Source of the DNA: Burkholderia seminalis DSM 23518 | Lineage (GTDB): Bacteria > Pseudomonadota > Gammaproteobacteria > Burkholderiales > Burkholderiaceae | Length of the DNA: 64,000 nucleotides | Reading direction: 5' to 3' | Assembly (NCBI RefSeq): GCF_902832885.1 | Contig: NZ_CADFDK010000001.1 | Location: forward strand, 620,001 to 684,000 | Shown here: piece by piece, positions 26,834-36,138 of the stretch | How the letters are laid out: the number at the start of each line of letters is the position of its first letter | Numbering within the stretch: position 1 is the first letter of the stretch | Notes under the pieces: generated by a model | Databases searched by the model: none | What the model was told of the DNA's origin: nothing | The model's input: the letters and a program-made list of their open reading frames with translations, nothing else | Program-made: the position numbers and the translations under genes

Positions 26834-28138
26834 GTGCCGGCCTGCCCCGCGCTGTTCGTCAGCGCACCCGCGTCGGGCCAGGGCAAGACGTCGGTGACGG
26901 CCGGTCTTGCACGGCTGCACCGCCGGCTGGGCCGCCGCGTGCGCGTGTTCAAGACCGGGCCCGACTTTCTCGATCCGATGCTGCTCGAGCGCGCGAGCGG
27001 CGCGCCCGTGCATGCGCTCGATCTCGGGATGGTCGGCGAAACCGGCTGCCGCGCGCTGCTCGCCGATGCCGCGCGCGACGCGGATCTGATCCTGATCGAA
27101 GGCGTGATGGGGCTGTTCGACGGCACGCCGAGCAGCGCCGATCTCGCGGCCGCGTTCGGCGTCCCGGTCGTCGCGGTGATTTCGGCGAAGGCGATGGCGC
27201 AGACATTCGCGGCGATCGCGTTCGGGCTCGCCCGGTTCAGGCCGACACTGCCGTTTCACGGCGTGCTGGCAAACCGCGTCGGCTCCGCGCGGCATGCGGA
27301 ACTGCTGCAGCAGGCGCTGCCCGGCGACCTCCGCTGGCTCGGACACGTGCCGGCCGATGCGGGCATCACGCTGCCGGAGCGGCATCTCGGCCTGCATCAA
27401 CCGGCCGACATCGACGATCTCGATGCGCGGCTCGAGCGCGCGGCCGACGTGCTCGCGCGGACGGCGCTCGCCGAATTGCCGCCGGCCGTCGCGTTCGCGG
27501 CACCGGACGCCGCGGCGCCGCTGCCGCGCGTGCTTGCGGGCAAGCGGATCGCCGTCGCACGCGATGCGGCGTTCTCGTTCATCTATCCGGCGAACCTCGC
27601 GCTGCTGGATGCGCTCGGTGCGGCGGTGCGGTTCTTCTCGCCACTCGCCGACGAACCGGTGCCCGACGATTGCGACGCGCTGTTCCTGCCGGGCGGTTAT
27701 CCGGAACTGCATGCGGCGACGCTCGCGGCGAATGCCGGGACCGCGCGGACGATTCGCACGCACGCGGCGGCCGGCCGGCCGATCGTCGCGGAATGCGGAG
27801 GGATGGTGTATCTGTGCGAATCGCTGACCGACGTGGACGGCGTGACGACGCCGATGCTGGGCGTGTTGCCGGGTCATGCGACGATGCAGCGCCGGTTCGC
27901 GGCGCTCGGCATGCAGCAACTCGAGACGCGCAACGGGCCGATGCGCGGCCATACGTTCCACTATTCGCGGTTCGCGACGCCGCTGGTGCCGGTCGCGAGC
28001 GCCGCGCGCCCCGACGGCGCGCCGGGCAGCGGCGAAGCCGTCTACCGCAGCAGCGCGATCGTCGCGACGTACATGCACATGTACTGGCCGTCGAATCCGG
28101 AGATGGCGGCGGCCCTGTTCGGCGGCACGGCATTCTGA
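26834..28138 (+). CDS. cobB: (Hydrogeno)cobyrinic acid a,c-diamide synthase CobB
   Basis: ATP- and glutamine-dependent amidase acting on the a and c carboxylates of hydrogenobyrinate or cobyrinate, upstream of cobalt insertion in the aerobic route. The 434-residue protein has an N-terminal dethiobiotin-synthetase-like P-loop (SAPASGQGKTSVTAGLARL) and FKTGPDFLDP. The C-terminal glutamine amidotransferase domain has LFLPGGYPELHA, the AECGGMVYL nucleophile Cys (about residue 320) and a late FHYSRF motif. The start is GTG 26834, two bases after the cobO stop. Last gene of the operon, convergent with the lipoprotein gene. Confidence 0.95.
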   Translation: MPACPALFVSAPASGQGKTSVTAGLARLHRRLGRRVRVFKTGPDFLDPMLLERASGAPVHALDLGMVGETGCRALLADAARDADLILIEGVMGLFDGTPSSADLAAAFGVPVVAVISAKAMAQTFAAIAFGLARFRPTLPFHGVLANRVGSARHAELLQQALPGDLRWLGHVPADAGITLPERHLGLHQPADIDDLDARLERAADVLARTALAELPPAVAFAAPDAAAPLPRVLAGKRIAVARDAAFSFIYPANLALLDALGAAVRFFSPLADEPVPDDCDALFLPGGYPELHAATLAANAGTARTIRTHAAAGRPIVAECGGMVYLCESLTDVDGVTTPMLGVLPGHATMQRRFAALGMQQLETRNGPMRGHTFHYSRFATPLVPVASAARPDGAPGSGEAVYRSSAIVATYMHMYWPSNPEMAAALFGGTAF

Positions 28139-28166
28139 CGGAACAGCCTGCGTGCGTGCCGCGACG

Positions 28167-28706
28167 TCAGGGCTTTTCGCGCCCCGGCGCCTCCGAGCGC
28201 GACGTCCGGATCACGGTGCCGTCGGGCGAGAAATGCGCGTTGAACATCGCGTCGCCCGATACGCCGCCCTCGGCCCAGTGCCAGCTCCACACCTCTTCAT
28301 GGCTCAACGCGTATTGCGCGACTTCGGTCGGTTTGCCGAGCAGTTGCCGCACGTCGTCCTTCGACATGCCGGGCACGACCTTCGCGATGTTGGCCGCGGT
28401 CAGCGCCTGCGTGATTGACACGAGCCGGCCGTCCGGCCCGAAATCGAGCATGTAGGTACGCGTGCCGTACGGGCCGCGCGGGTACTCGAAGCGCTGCGAG
28501 CCGTCGTCGCCCTGCCTGACCATCTCGGGCTTGCCTGCCTGGCGGAGCACGTCCTCGGTCGTCGAGACACCCGGCTGCAGTTTGCCGAACGCGAGCGGGT
28601 CGGGCTTGATCGAATTCACCGCGTCCGCCACCTTCTGGTCGTCACACCCGGCCGCCAGAACGCCCACCGCACAGGCCGTCAGCACGGTCAGAAGCTGTTT
28701 TCGCAT
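28167..28706 (-). CDS. BamE/SmpA-like outer-membrane lipoprotein
   Basis: 179 residues. MRKQLLTVLTACAVGVLAAGC is a lipoprotein signal with the lipobox LAAGC (Cys21). The rest has two short repeats resembling the SmpA/OmlA (BamE-like) fold: LAFGKLQPGVSTTEDVLRQAG and KVVPGMSKDDVRQLLGKP. Such proteins are periplasm-facing lipoproteins, some in the BAM complex, but this paralogue is not necessarily BamE itself. ATG 28706 has AGGTG 8 bases upstream; an in-frame ATG at 28727 would add seven residues. Convergent with cobB. Confidence 0.85.
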   Translation of the reverse strand: MRKQLLTVLTACAVGVLAAGCDDQKVADAVNSIKPDPLAFGKLQPGVSTTEDVLRQAGKPEMVRQGDDGSQRFEYPRGPYGTRTYMLDFGPDGRLVSITQALTAANIAKVVPGMSKDDVRQLLGKPTEVAQYALSHEEVWSWHWAEGGVSGDAMFNAHFSPDGTVIRTSRSEAPGREKP

Positions 28707-28863
28707 GTCATTCACACCTGTATTCATCGAGCCGATCCGGCGTCGCGCGCAGCGTAGCACGCGACCTGTCCCGCCGATGTCAAGGAGCGTCAAATCCGAG
28801 CACATCCGTCGCGGCCGGAAAAGCTCATGCGAGCCCGGCAACGACGACGTTCGCGAAACCGCG

Positions 28864-30027
28864 TCATACCAGAAACGCCTCGGCCAGCTTGACCCAGTAC
28901 GACGCGCCGGTCGGCAGCGCCGCGTCGTTGAAGTCGTAGCCCGGGTTGTGCACCATGCAGCCGCCCTCCCCGTCGCCGTTGCCGATGATCAGGTAGCAGC
29001 CCGGCCGCTTTTCGAGCAGGAACGCGAAATCCTCGCTGCCGGTGAGCGGCACCATCCCGTCGATCAGGTTTGCATCGCCGACCCACTCGCGCGCCACGCC
29101 CCGCGCGAACGCCGTCATTTCCGCGTCGTTGACGAGCACCGGGTAGCGGCGCTGGTAGTCGATCGTCGCGGTCGCGCCGAACACGGCGGCCTGCGCGTGG
29201 ACGACTTCCTTGATGCGCGTTTCGAGCAGGTCGCGCACGTCGGGCTTCAGCGCGCGCACCGACAGGCGCATCTGCGCGCGATCGGGAATCACGTTCGGCG
29301 CGTCGCCCGCGTGGATCGCGCCGACCGTGACGATCGCCATGTCGAGCGGCGATACGTTGCGCGACACGATCGTCTGCAGCGCCAGCACGATCTGCGCGCA
29401 CACGACGACGGGATCGATCGCCTTGTGCGGCACCGCGCCGTGGCCGCCGCGGCCCTGCACGTCGATGACGACGGTATCCGACGACGCCATGAACGGCCCC
29501 GGCAGGAAACCGAATTGGCCGGTGGGGAAGCCCGGCATGTTGTGCATCGCGAAGATCGCATCGCACGGGAACTGCTCGAACAGCCCTTCGTCGAGCATCA
29601 TCTTCGCGCCGCCGAGCCCTTCCTCGGCCGGCTGGAAAATCAGGTTCAGCGTGCCCGAGAAACGGCGCTCGCGGGCGAGATGCTTCGCGGCCGCGAGCAG
29701 CATCGCCGTGTGGCCGTCGTGGCCGCACGCATGCATCTTGCCGGCGATCGTGCTCTGGTACGGCAGCCCGGTCGCCTCGTGGATCGGCAGCGCGTCCATG
29801 TCGGCACGCAGGCCGAGGCGCCGCGCGCCATCGCCCACCTTCAACTGCCCGACGACGCCGGTTCCGCCGAGCCCGCGATGCACCGTATAACCCCACGACT
29901 GCAACTGCTCCGCGACGAGGTCGCTCGTCGCGAATTCCTCGAACCCCAGTTCGGGGTGGGCATGAATGCGGTGCCGGATCTGGATCATTTCGTCGGCCAG
30001 GCCTGCGGGGATCACGCTGTGCGTCAC
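28864..30027 (-). CDS. M20-family amidohydrolase (hippurate hydrolase-like)
   Basis: 387-residue metallo-amidohydrolase of the M20D group, which cleaves N-acyl amino acids and related amides. HACGHDGHTAMLL (about residues 102-114) and FQPAEEGLGGAKMM supply the metal-binding Cys/His and catalytic Glu residues. MPGFPTGQFGFLPGPFMASSD leads into the dimerisation domain, and MVPLTGSEDFAFLLEKRPG near the C-terminus has another ligand. The start is GTG 30027 with AGGAG 8 bases before it. The frame extends to 30111 but the extra part has no ribosome site. Not linked to the orb genes by gap or strand logic; the substrate is unknown. Confidence 0.92.
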   Translation of the reverse strand: MTHSVIPAGLADEMIQIRHRIHAHPELGFEEFATSDLVAEQLQSWGYTVHRGLGGTGVVGQLKVGDGARRLGLRADMDALPIHEATGLPYQSTIAGKMHACGHDGHTAMLLAAAKHLARERRFSGTLNLIFQPAEEGLGGAKMMLDEGLFEQFPCDAIFAMHNMPGFPTGQFGFLPGPFMASSDTVVIDVQGRGGHGAVPHKAIDPVVVCAQIVLALQTIVSRNVSPLDMAIVTVGAIHAGDAPNVIPDRAQMRLSVRALKPDVRDLLETRIKEVVHAQAAVFGATATIDYQRRYPVLVNDAEMTAFARGVAREWVGDANLIDGMVPLTGSEDFAFLLEKRPGCYLIIGNGDGEGGCMVHNPGYDFNDAALPTGASYWVKLAEAFLV

Positions 30028-30497
30028 GGTGTCGTCTCCTGAAGTACGGTGCGGAACATGCAGGCAACGATAGTCGATTCGACGGCAACCGGACAGACGG
30101 AAAGTCGTCACGGTGGCAACCTGGAGTTGCCGGATGCGGGCACGACTCGCGCCGCAGGGGCCCGACCATCTGGACGACTGCCCGGCGTGCCGTCGACACG
30201 CAAAACTGCGCGCTTCACATCGATGGTTCGTATGAGAGGAAAGCGTGGCCGCTCATGTAGAGAAAATAGTGCCTTTACATCAAAGGCTTGCGAAATCCTG
30301 TTCACTTTTCGACGCTTGTACGTTTTTTGTGTGCGCTGATGCAAAAGTGAACAAGCGATCCTTCCTGATGCGCAAGAACACCACGCTCCCGAGGTCGAAA
30401 CAGCACCTTCTCGACGAAGCCTGCCCTGCGTTCGGCCGCGCAACCCGGCGCTTCGATGCGCGGCCCGTGCGCGTGCCGACGCCGCGCGCCCGCGCCG
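30028..30497. other. 470-base intergenic region with nested inverted repeats
   Basis: No convincing gene. It lies upstream of the M20 gene and downstream of orbL, and contains a locally AT-richer island (about 30260-30370). TGTTCACTTTT at 30299-30309 and AAAAGTGAACA at 30343-30353 are a perfect 11-bp inverted repeat with a 33-base spacer. A smaller one, GCCTTT/AAAGGC, is at 30271-30287. They may be regulator sites or transcription end structures; the short open frames here have no supporting features. Confidence 0.5.
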
Positions 30498-31514
30498 TCA
30501 CGGCAAGCGGAAAGTGTCAAAGAACGTATCGCGCTCGATCACCGTGAGCGCCGCGCGCTTGTGCGGGAAATCGAATTCCTTCAGCGTGTAGAACCCGAGC
30601 CGGTGCATGTACGCGATGTGCCGCACGTGATCGACGCGCGGCTCGCCGACGAGCCGCTGCGTGCGCGGTTCGTCGACGAACATGTAGTGCAGCACCCCGC
30701 TCCACCACGCATGCAGCTTGCCGGCGCTCTGGAAGCGCGAGTCGCCGATCAGCAGGTGCAAGCCGCGGTCGTAGTCGTGCGCGTCGTAGAACGGCGCGAG
30801 GCGGTCCTCCTTCGCCCAGTAGAACTCGAAATAGCCGAACGGCGTATCGTCGAAATAACCGATCATCGGGTGCATGTGCGGATCGGCGAGCCGCTCGGCA
30901 AGGTAGGCCGCGTGCTCGTCGCGCGTGCCGCGCTGGTCCCAGAAATGCGCGACCCGATCGAGGTTCATCCAGCCGCTGAACAGGTCCGCATGCGCGTCGA
31001 CGTCGACGGTGCGCAGGCTGAAGGTCATCCCGACCTGCGGCATGTAGCGCGCATAGATCTCGCCGGCCGGCGACGGCGGGCGCACCGGATGCCGGTGGCC
31101 GTTCGTGATCGCGTAGCGCAGCGGCATCCCGCCCGACGCGGGCGCCTTCAGCCACGGCCGCGGGTTCTGCCAGAACGTCGTGCGCGACACGGTGAGCCGC
31201 AGCGTGTCGCCCACGACCTGCGCGCCGTCGATCACGCCCTCGCGCACCGCGCGCGCGACGTACGACTCGACGGCTGCCGCCTCCGCGCCGGCGAGCGGCA
31301 CCGAGATCGTCGCGATGTCGTACCGCGTGTCGGTGTTGAACAGCGCGACGAACGCCGCGAGCAGCTCGTCCGGCGCACCGTCGGGCCGCCAGGCGTCGAG
31401 CGTGTGCTCGACGACCGCCACGGCCTGCCCCTGCGCGGCGCCGTCGAGTGCGGCAGCCACCTCGCCTGCGACGGCGTCGGCGGCACCGGCCGGTTTCGTC
31501 AGCGTGTCTTCCAT
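30498..31514 (-). CDS. orbL: Ornibactin N-acyltransferase-type protein OrbL
   Basis: 338-residue GNAT-fold protein of the IucB/AlcB siderophore acyltransferase group. HMHPMIGYFDDTPFGYFEFYW and RGLHLLIGDSRFQSAGKLH, followed by a late YMFVDEPRTQRLVGEPRVDH, are the family's acyl-CoA-binding core. In ornibactin synthesis such an enzyme puts the 3-hydroxy fatty acyl group on N5-hydroxyornithine. It is homologous to OrbK at the other end of the tailoring genes. The start overlaps the pvdF stop by one base (TGATG). Last gene of the orbI-to-orbL transcription unit. Confidence 0.9.
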   Translation of the reverse strand: MEDTLTKPAGAADAVAGEVAAALDGAAQGQAVAVVEHTLDAWRPDGAPDELLAAFVALFNTDTRYDIATISVPLAGAEAAAVESYVARAVREGVIDGAQVVGDTLRLTVSRTTFWQNPRPWLKAPASGGMPLRYAITNGHRHPVRPPSPAGEIYARYMPQVGMTFSLRTVDVDAHADLFSGWMNLDRVAHFWDQRGTRDEHAAYLAERLADPHMHPMIGYFDDTPFGYFEFYWAKEDRLAPFYDAHDYDRGLHLLIGDSRFQSAGKLHAWWSGVLHYMFVDEPRTQRLVGEPRVDHVRHIAYMHRLGFYTLKEFDFPHKRAALTVIERDTFFDTFRLP

Positions 31515-32353
31515 CACAGTACTCCCGCGTCGTGGCGGTCGGCGAGGACATGCAGCCCCCGCTCGAGCGCCGGGAACAGGCTGCGCTGGAAGTTGTTCCA
31601 GCGCAGTTCGAGAATCGTGTCGTCCGGCGCGATCGGCGTGTCGAGCACGTCGCAGATCACCTCGCCGGAATCGATGCCGTTGTCGACGTAGTGAAACGAC
31701 GCGCCCGTCATCGTCACGGGCTCGACGGACGACGTCGTGCCGCTCGCCCAGTCGACCCGTTCGCCGCGCGCGCCGTGCAGCGCATCGAGCGTCGCCCACG
31801 CGCCGCGCCGCTGGTACGGCGAATCGTCGGCCGTGATGCCGGGGTGGATGTTCGCGATGCGCCGGTGAAAGCGCGCGCCCGGCCGCACGAGCTCATCGAG
31901 AATCACGAGCAGCCCGTCGAGCACGACGATGTCGGCATCGAGTTCGAGCAGGCGCTCGAGCAGGCGGCGCTCGAACGCCTGTTTGCCGGCCACGCGCTCG
32001 CGCGCGTCGCGCGGCAGCCGCCGGTACGTCGACGGAATCGCGCTGAACAGCGCGTCGACCGGCGTGCCCTGCACCGTCAACCCCTCCGGCAGGATCCACG
32101 GGCGGCCCGGCGTGCGCGCGAAGCCGTAGTCGGCCACTTTCGCGCGGTCGGCCGGCGAGCCTTCGTCGTCGTCGACGATCACGCCCTTGAGGGTGTAGCG
32201 CTCGCCGAGCGGCGAATCGTTCAGGCGTTCGACGAGGAATTCGAGCGGCGCCTTCATGTAGCGCGTGCCGCCCCGATAAGCGACCGGCTGGCCGGCGCGA
32301 TCGGCCGCGCCGTTGCGCAGCGACTGGATGTAGACGAGATTTTTTTTCGGCAT
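31514..32353 (-). CDS. pvdF: N5-hydroxyornithine formyltransferase PvdF
   Basis: Transfers a formyl group from N10-formyltetrahydrofolate to N5-hydroxyornithine, giving the formylated residue at the ornibactin C-terminal side. The 279-residue protein begins MPKKNLVYIQSLRNGAADR. The formyltransferase active-site pattern is IANIHPGITADDSPYQRRG (Asn and His) with a later HYVDNGIDSGEVI carrying the Asp. ATG 32353 matches the usual N-terminus; the upstream open frame overlaps orbA and is not used. An 86-base gap separates it from orbA. Confidence 0.92.
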   Translation of the reverse strand: MPKKNLVYIQSLRNGAADRAGQPVAYRGGTRYMKAPLEFLVERLNDSPLGERYTLKGVIVDDDEGSPADRAKVADYGFARTPGRPWILPEGLTVQGTPVDALFSAIPSTYRRLPRDARERVAGKQAFERRLLERLLELDADIVVLDGLLVILDELVRPGARFHRRIANIHPGITADDSPYQRRGAWATLDALHGARGERVDWASGTTSSVEPVTMTGASFHYVDNGIDSGEVICDVLDTPIAPDDTILELRWNNFQRSLFPALERGLHVLADRHDAGVL

Positions 32354-32439
32354 GGATGCGTCGAGGAAAAGCGGACGAAGGCGCCGCGGCCCGCCCGCGC
32401 CGGCCGCGAAGGCCGGCCGGCGGACCGCGGCGCGCAACA

Positions 32440-34707
32440 TCACCAGTTGTATTTCGCGGTCGCGATCACCGTGCGGTCGGTTCCGAACACGCAGACGTTG
32501 TACGACTGGCAACCGCTGATGTAATGGCGGTTGAACAGGTTCGTCCCGTTCACGGCGAAGCGCCAGTTACGCACGTCGTAATGCAGCCCCGCGTCGAACA
32601 GCGTGACGCTCGACACCGTCAGCGAGTTGTCCGCCGCACCGGCCGACGCGCTCTGGTAGCGGATGCCGCCGCCGAGGCCGAAGCCCGCGAGCGGCCCCGT
32701 GTGCCACGTCCAGTCGGTCCACAGCGACGCCATCTGGCGCGGCCGCGGAATGTCGACCGGCCAGTTGTTCAGCGACACGTCGTTGGCCTGCACGTTCTTC
32801 ACGTCCTGGTAGACGTACGACGCGATCACCGACAGATTCGACGTGACCTTGCCGGTCGCGCTCAGCTCGATCCCGCGCGAACGCACTTCGCCCGTCTGTA
32901 CGGACTTCGTGCCGGTCGGGTCCTGGCCCGGCAACGCCGACGTGAGCACGTTGGTCTGGTTGATCTGGTAGATCGCCGCGTTCAGCATCAGGTTCTTGCC
33001 GGGCGGCTGCCAGCGCAGGCCGGCCTCGATCTGCTTGCCGCGCGTCGGCTGCGGCAGCCCGCCGCCGAGCAGGTTCACGCCGATCAGCGGGTTGAACGAC
33101 GTCGCATAGCTCACGTAAGGCGACAGCCCGTAATCGCCCTGGTACGTGAGGCCGACGCGGCCGGTAAACGCCGTGACGTCCGCCTTCGTCGACGTGCCGC
33201 CCGCGCGGTCGTCCATCCGCATGTTGACCCAGTCCTCGCGGCCGCCGAGCGTCAGCGTCCAGCGGTTCCACTTGATCTGGTCCTGCGCGTACAGGCCGAA
33301 CGTGTTCATCGTCGTGTACGTGTTCGTACGGAACGTGGTGTCCGGATTCGAGAACACCGACAGCGTGACCGGCGTGTAGACCGGGTTGTAGATGTTCAGC
33401 GGCGACGCGGCGGCGAGCCATTCGCTGTCGGTCGCGGTCTGGCGGTTGTACTGGAAGCCGAGCAGCAGCGTGTGCTGGAGCGGGCCCGTTGCAAACCGGC
33501 CTTCCAGGTTGTTGTCGATGTCGAAGCGGCTGTAGTTCATCTGGAACACGCCGGCCCAGCGCGACACGTCGGTCGTGCTGCCGTCGACGAAGCCGTTGCC
33601 GAACACCGAGCCGTTGTCGAGCGACAGGTGCATCAGCCGCGTGTTCTGGCGGAACGTCCACGCCGGCGTCAGGTTTCGTTCGAACTGGTAGCCGACCGAC
33701 CACTGCTTCTTGCGGTAGTAGTTGAAGTTCGGGTCACCTTCGTAGACGTCCTTGTTGATTTGCCCGCTCGGGTTCGGCAGCACCGTGCCCACCGCCGGGA
33801 CGAAGTTCGACGAGATGTCGCCCCAGTCCTGCAGGTACGTCGCGGACAGCGTCAGCGACGTATCCGCGTCCGGGCGCCAGCGGAACGACGGCGCGAGCGC
33901 GACGCGCTGGTCGTTGTTCGGACCGGTCAGCGCGTTGCCGTCGCGCGCGACGCCGACGAACCGGTACGCGTACTTGCCGTCCGGGTCGAGCTTGTCGCCG
34001 ACGTCGATCATGAACTGCTTGCGCGCGTAGTTGCCGATCTGCACCCCGGCCTCGCGCACGCGCTCGCCGTCGGCGAGCTTGGTCTGCACGTCGATGATCG
34101 CGCCCGGGTCGCCCGCGCCGTACAGTACCGAGGTCGGCCCGCGCAGCACGCTGATGCTGTCGATCATGTACGGATCGACACGCCAGCTGGCGAGGTTGAT
34201 CGTGTTCGGCACCTGCAGGCCGTTCACGTAGGCCGTCGGCGTAAAGCCGCGCAGCGCCGCATACCAGTCCGAACGGTTGTCCGAACCGTACGACGAGAAG
34301 CCCGGCACGTAGCGCAGCGCCGCGTTCACGTCGGTCGCGCCGGTCATCTCGATCTGCTGCGCGGTGACGACGTTGATCGTCTGCGGGATCTCGTTGATCG
34401 GCGTGTCGGTCTTGGTACCGGACCGGCTGCGCTTCGCGACGAGCCCGACCGTGCCGTCGCCGGCCGAGGCCGCGTTGACGGTGATCGCCGGCAGCGTGCC
34501 GTTCTGCGCGCTGGTCGACGGACCGGCCGCCGCGCCGTTCTGTGCACTGCTGGCCGACGCCGCGACGCCCGCGTTCACGGCCGGCGCCGTCTGGGCGTAT
34601 GCGTGCCCTGCCGCCGCCGTACCGAACGCCACGCTCGCCGCGGCTGCGATCGCACGCAAACGCGTGCCTGTTGCCCACTCCATCTTTCTCTGCTCCACTT
34701 TTTTCAT
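32440..34707 (-). CDS. orbA: TonB-dependent ferric-ornibactin receptor OrbA
   Basis: Outer-membrane receptor of 755 residues for iron-loaded ornibactin. It has a long signal peptide (MKKVEQRKMEWATGTRLRAI to HAYAQ), then a plug domain with DTPINEIPQTINVVTAQQIE and VLRGPTSVLYGAGDPGAIID, and a 22-strand barrel ending in an aromatic residue (ATAKYNW). A Cys pair near the end (ISGCQSYNVCVFG) resembles the disulfide loop in FhuA/FoxA-type receptors. The start has GGAG close upstream, partly held in a small hairpin. Cotranscribed with pvdA (22-base gap). Confidence 0.94.
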   Translation of the reverse strand: MKKVEQRKMEWATGTRLRAIAAAASVAFGTAAAGHAYAQTAPAVNAGVAASASSAQNGAAAGPSTSAQNGTLPAITVNAASAGDGTVGLVAKRSRSGTKTDTPINEIPQTINVVTAQQIEMTGATDVNAALRYVPGFSSYGSDNRSDWYAALRGFTPTAYVNGLQVPNTINLASWRVDPYMIDSISVLRGPTSVLYGAGDPGAIIDVQTKLADGERVREAGVQIGNYARKQFMIDVGDKLDPDGKYAYRFVGVARDGNALTGPNNDQRVALAPSFRWRPDADTSLTLSATYLQDWGDISSNFVPAVGTVLPNPSGQINKDVYEGDPNFNYYRKKQWSVGYQFERNLTPAWTFRQNTRLMHLSLDNGSVFGNGFVDGSTTDVSRWAGVFQMNYSRFDIDNNLEGRFATGPLQHTLLLGFQYNRQTATDSEWLAAASPLNIYNPVYTPVTLSVFSNPDTTFRTNTYTTMNTFGLYAQDQIKWNRWTLTLGGREDWVNMRMDDRAGGTSTKADVTAFTGRVGLTYQGDYGLSPYVSYATSFNPLIGVNLLGGGLPQPTRGKQIEAGLRWQPPGKNLMLNAAIYQINQTNVLTSALPGQDPTGTKSVQTGEVRSRGIELSATGKVTSNLSVIASYVYQDVKNVQANDVSLNNWPVDIPRPRQMASLWTDWTWHTGPLAGFGLGGGIRYQSASAGAADNSLTVSSVTLFDAGLHYDVRNWRFAVNGTNLFNRHYISGCQSYNVCVFGTDRTVIATAKYNW

Positions 34708-34722
34708 GCGGTCTCCGACCGC
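34708..34722 (-). promoter_or_regulatory. Hairpin holding the orbA ribosome-binding site
   Basis: On the leftward strand GCGGTC-GGA-GACCGC is immediately followed by the orbA ATG. The 6-bp stem has a 3-base loop, and the GGAG ribosome site lies in its loop and first stem base. Folding would limit initiation at orbA and could lower receptor output relative to the enzymes around it. Confidence 0.4.
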
Positions 34723-34729
34723 GCCTTTG

Positions 34730-36106
34730 TCAAAGAGCGAAAGCCATCCGGCCCGCGCTCACCCCGTTTTCCGGTCGTTTTTCGTGCATTGCCCGGGCCG
34801 CGCCTTCGTCATGGCCGGGCGCGATCCCGTCTTCGAGCGACGCGCAGATTTCGTCCGCGCGGCGCGCCAGTACCGACAGCAGCGTGTCGGACAATCCGTG
34901 GCTGTCTTCGCAGCAGCCTTGCAGGTAGATGCGCGGCGCGAAGTCCGCGGGCGTCGCGAGCAGGTAATCGCGCGTGACGTCGCCGCGCGTGAGCGCATCG
35001 CCGAGGTGCGGCGCCAGCCCTTCGAGCAAGGCCGAGTGCGTGTCGCGGCGGTAGCCGGTCGCGAGCACCAGCGCGTCGAAGCGCTCGACGCGGGTGGCGC
35101 CGCTCAACCGGTCGCGCAGCGTCAGCTCGATGCGGCCGTCGGCCGTGCGCACCGCGGCCTCGATCGCGCTGTTCGCAAGCAATGCATGGCGCGGCGTGCC
35201 GTCGATGCGCTGCAGGTACAGCATTTCGTAGATCTGCTCGATCAGCGGCCGGTCGACCACCGCGTAGTTGGTGTCGCGGTAGCGCTCGAGCAATGCGCGG
35301 CGCGCGTCGTGCGGCTGCGCATAGACGACGTCGGTGAACTCGGGACTGAAGATCTCGTTGACGAACGGGCTGTCGTCGGCCGGCTTCAGCGCGCCGGCAC
35401 GCATCACGAGGCTCGCGTCGACATGCGGGAAGCGGCGCGCGAGGTCGATGAACACCTCGGCCGCGCTCTGCCCCGCGCCGATCACCGCGACGCGGCGGCG
35501 CTCGCCGTCGGGCGATGCGACGAGTCGGTCGATGTCGGTCAGGTACGACGACGAATGGATCACGCGGTCGCGGCCGAGCGCGGCGAACGCGTCCGGAATC
35601 GCGGGCGTGCCGCCGACGCCGACCGACAGCGCGCGCGTGACGCGCTGGCGCTCGTGGCCCGCCGCGTCGCGCGACAGCACGCGCAGCGCGTCGATCTTCG
35701 CGCCGTCGCCACGTACCGGCTCGATCGCCAGCACGGTCTCGCTGTAGTGCACGCGGTCGTCGAATGCGTCGGCGACCCAGCTCAGGTAGTCGTGGAATTC
35801 GACGCGGGTCGGATAGAAGTTCTTCAGGTTGACGAATTCGTTCAGCCGGCCGCGCTCGAACAGGTAGTTGATGAACGTGTAGCGGCTTTTCGGATCGCGC
35901 ATCGTGACGAGATCCTTCAGAAACGAAATCTGCATCCGGCAGTCGTCGAGCAGCATCCCGCGATGCCAGCCGAATTCCGGCTGGCGCTCGACGAAGCAAT
36001 GGGCGAACGTGCGCGCGCCGCTGCGCTCCGCGAGGCGCACGGCCAGCGCCAGATTCGACGGCCCGAAGCCGACGCCGATCAGGTCGAATACGGTTTCTCT
36101 CTGCAT
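34730..36106 (-). CDS. pvdA: L-ornithine N5-monooxygenase PvdA
   Basis: FAD- and NADPH-dependent enzyme making N5-hydroxyornithine, the precursor of both hydroxamate groups. The 458-residue protein has the FAD motif DLIGVGFGPSNLALAVRLAE near the N-terminus, WHRGMLLDDCRMQISFLKD, the NADPH motif VIGAGQSAAEVFIDLA around residue 210 and LVLATGYRRDTHSALL near residue 350, all typical of the SidA/IucD/PvdA family. 32-base gap from orbK. Confidence 0.96.
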   Translation of the reverse strand: MQRETVFDLIGVGFGPSNLALAVRLAERSGARTFAHCFVERQPEFGWHRGMLLDDCRMQISFLKDLVTMRDPKSRYTFINYLFERGRLNEFVNLKNFYPTRVEFHDYLSWVADAFDDRVHYSETVLAIEPVRGDGAKIDALRVLSRDAAGHERQRVTRALSVGVGGTPAIPDAFAALGRDRVIHSSSYLTDIDRLVASPDGERRRVAVIGAGQSAAEVFIDLARRFPHVDASLVMRAGALKPADDSPFVNEIFSPEFTDVVYAQPHDARRALLERYRDTNYAVVDRPLIEQIYEMLYLQRIDGTPRHALLANSAIEAAVRTADGRIELTLRDRLSGATRVERFDALVLATGYRRDTHSALLEGLAPHLGDALTRGDVTRDYLLATPADFAPRIYLQGCCEDSHGLSDTLLSVLARRADEICASLEDGIAPGHDEGAARAMHEKRPENGVSAGRMAFAL

Positions 36107-36138
36107 GTCTCAGCTCCCTTGTCGGTGAATCCGGCCCG

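Noticed and set aside
30049-30547. Short open frames in the gap between the M20 gene and orbL
   Set aside because: No ribosome sites, no motifs, and they cross inverted repeats; judged chance frames.
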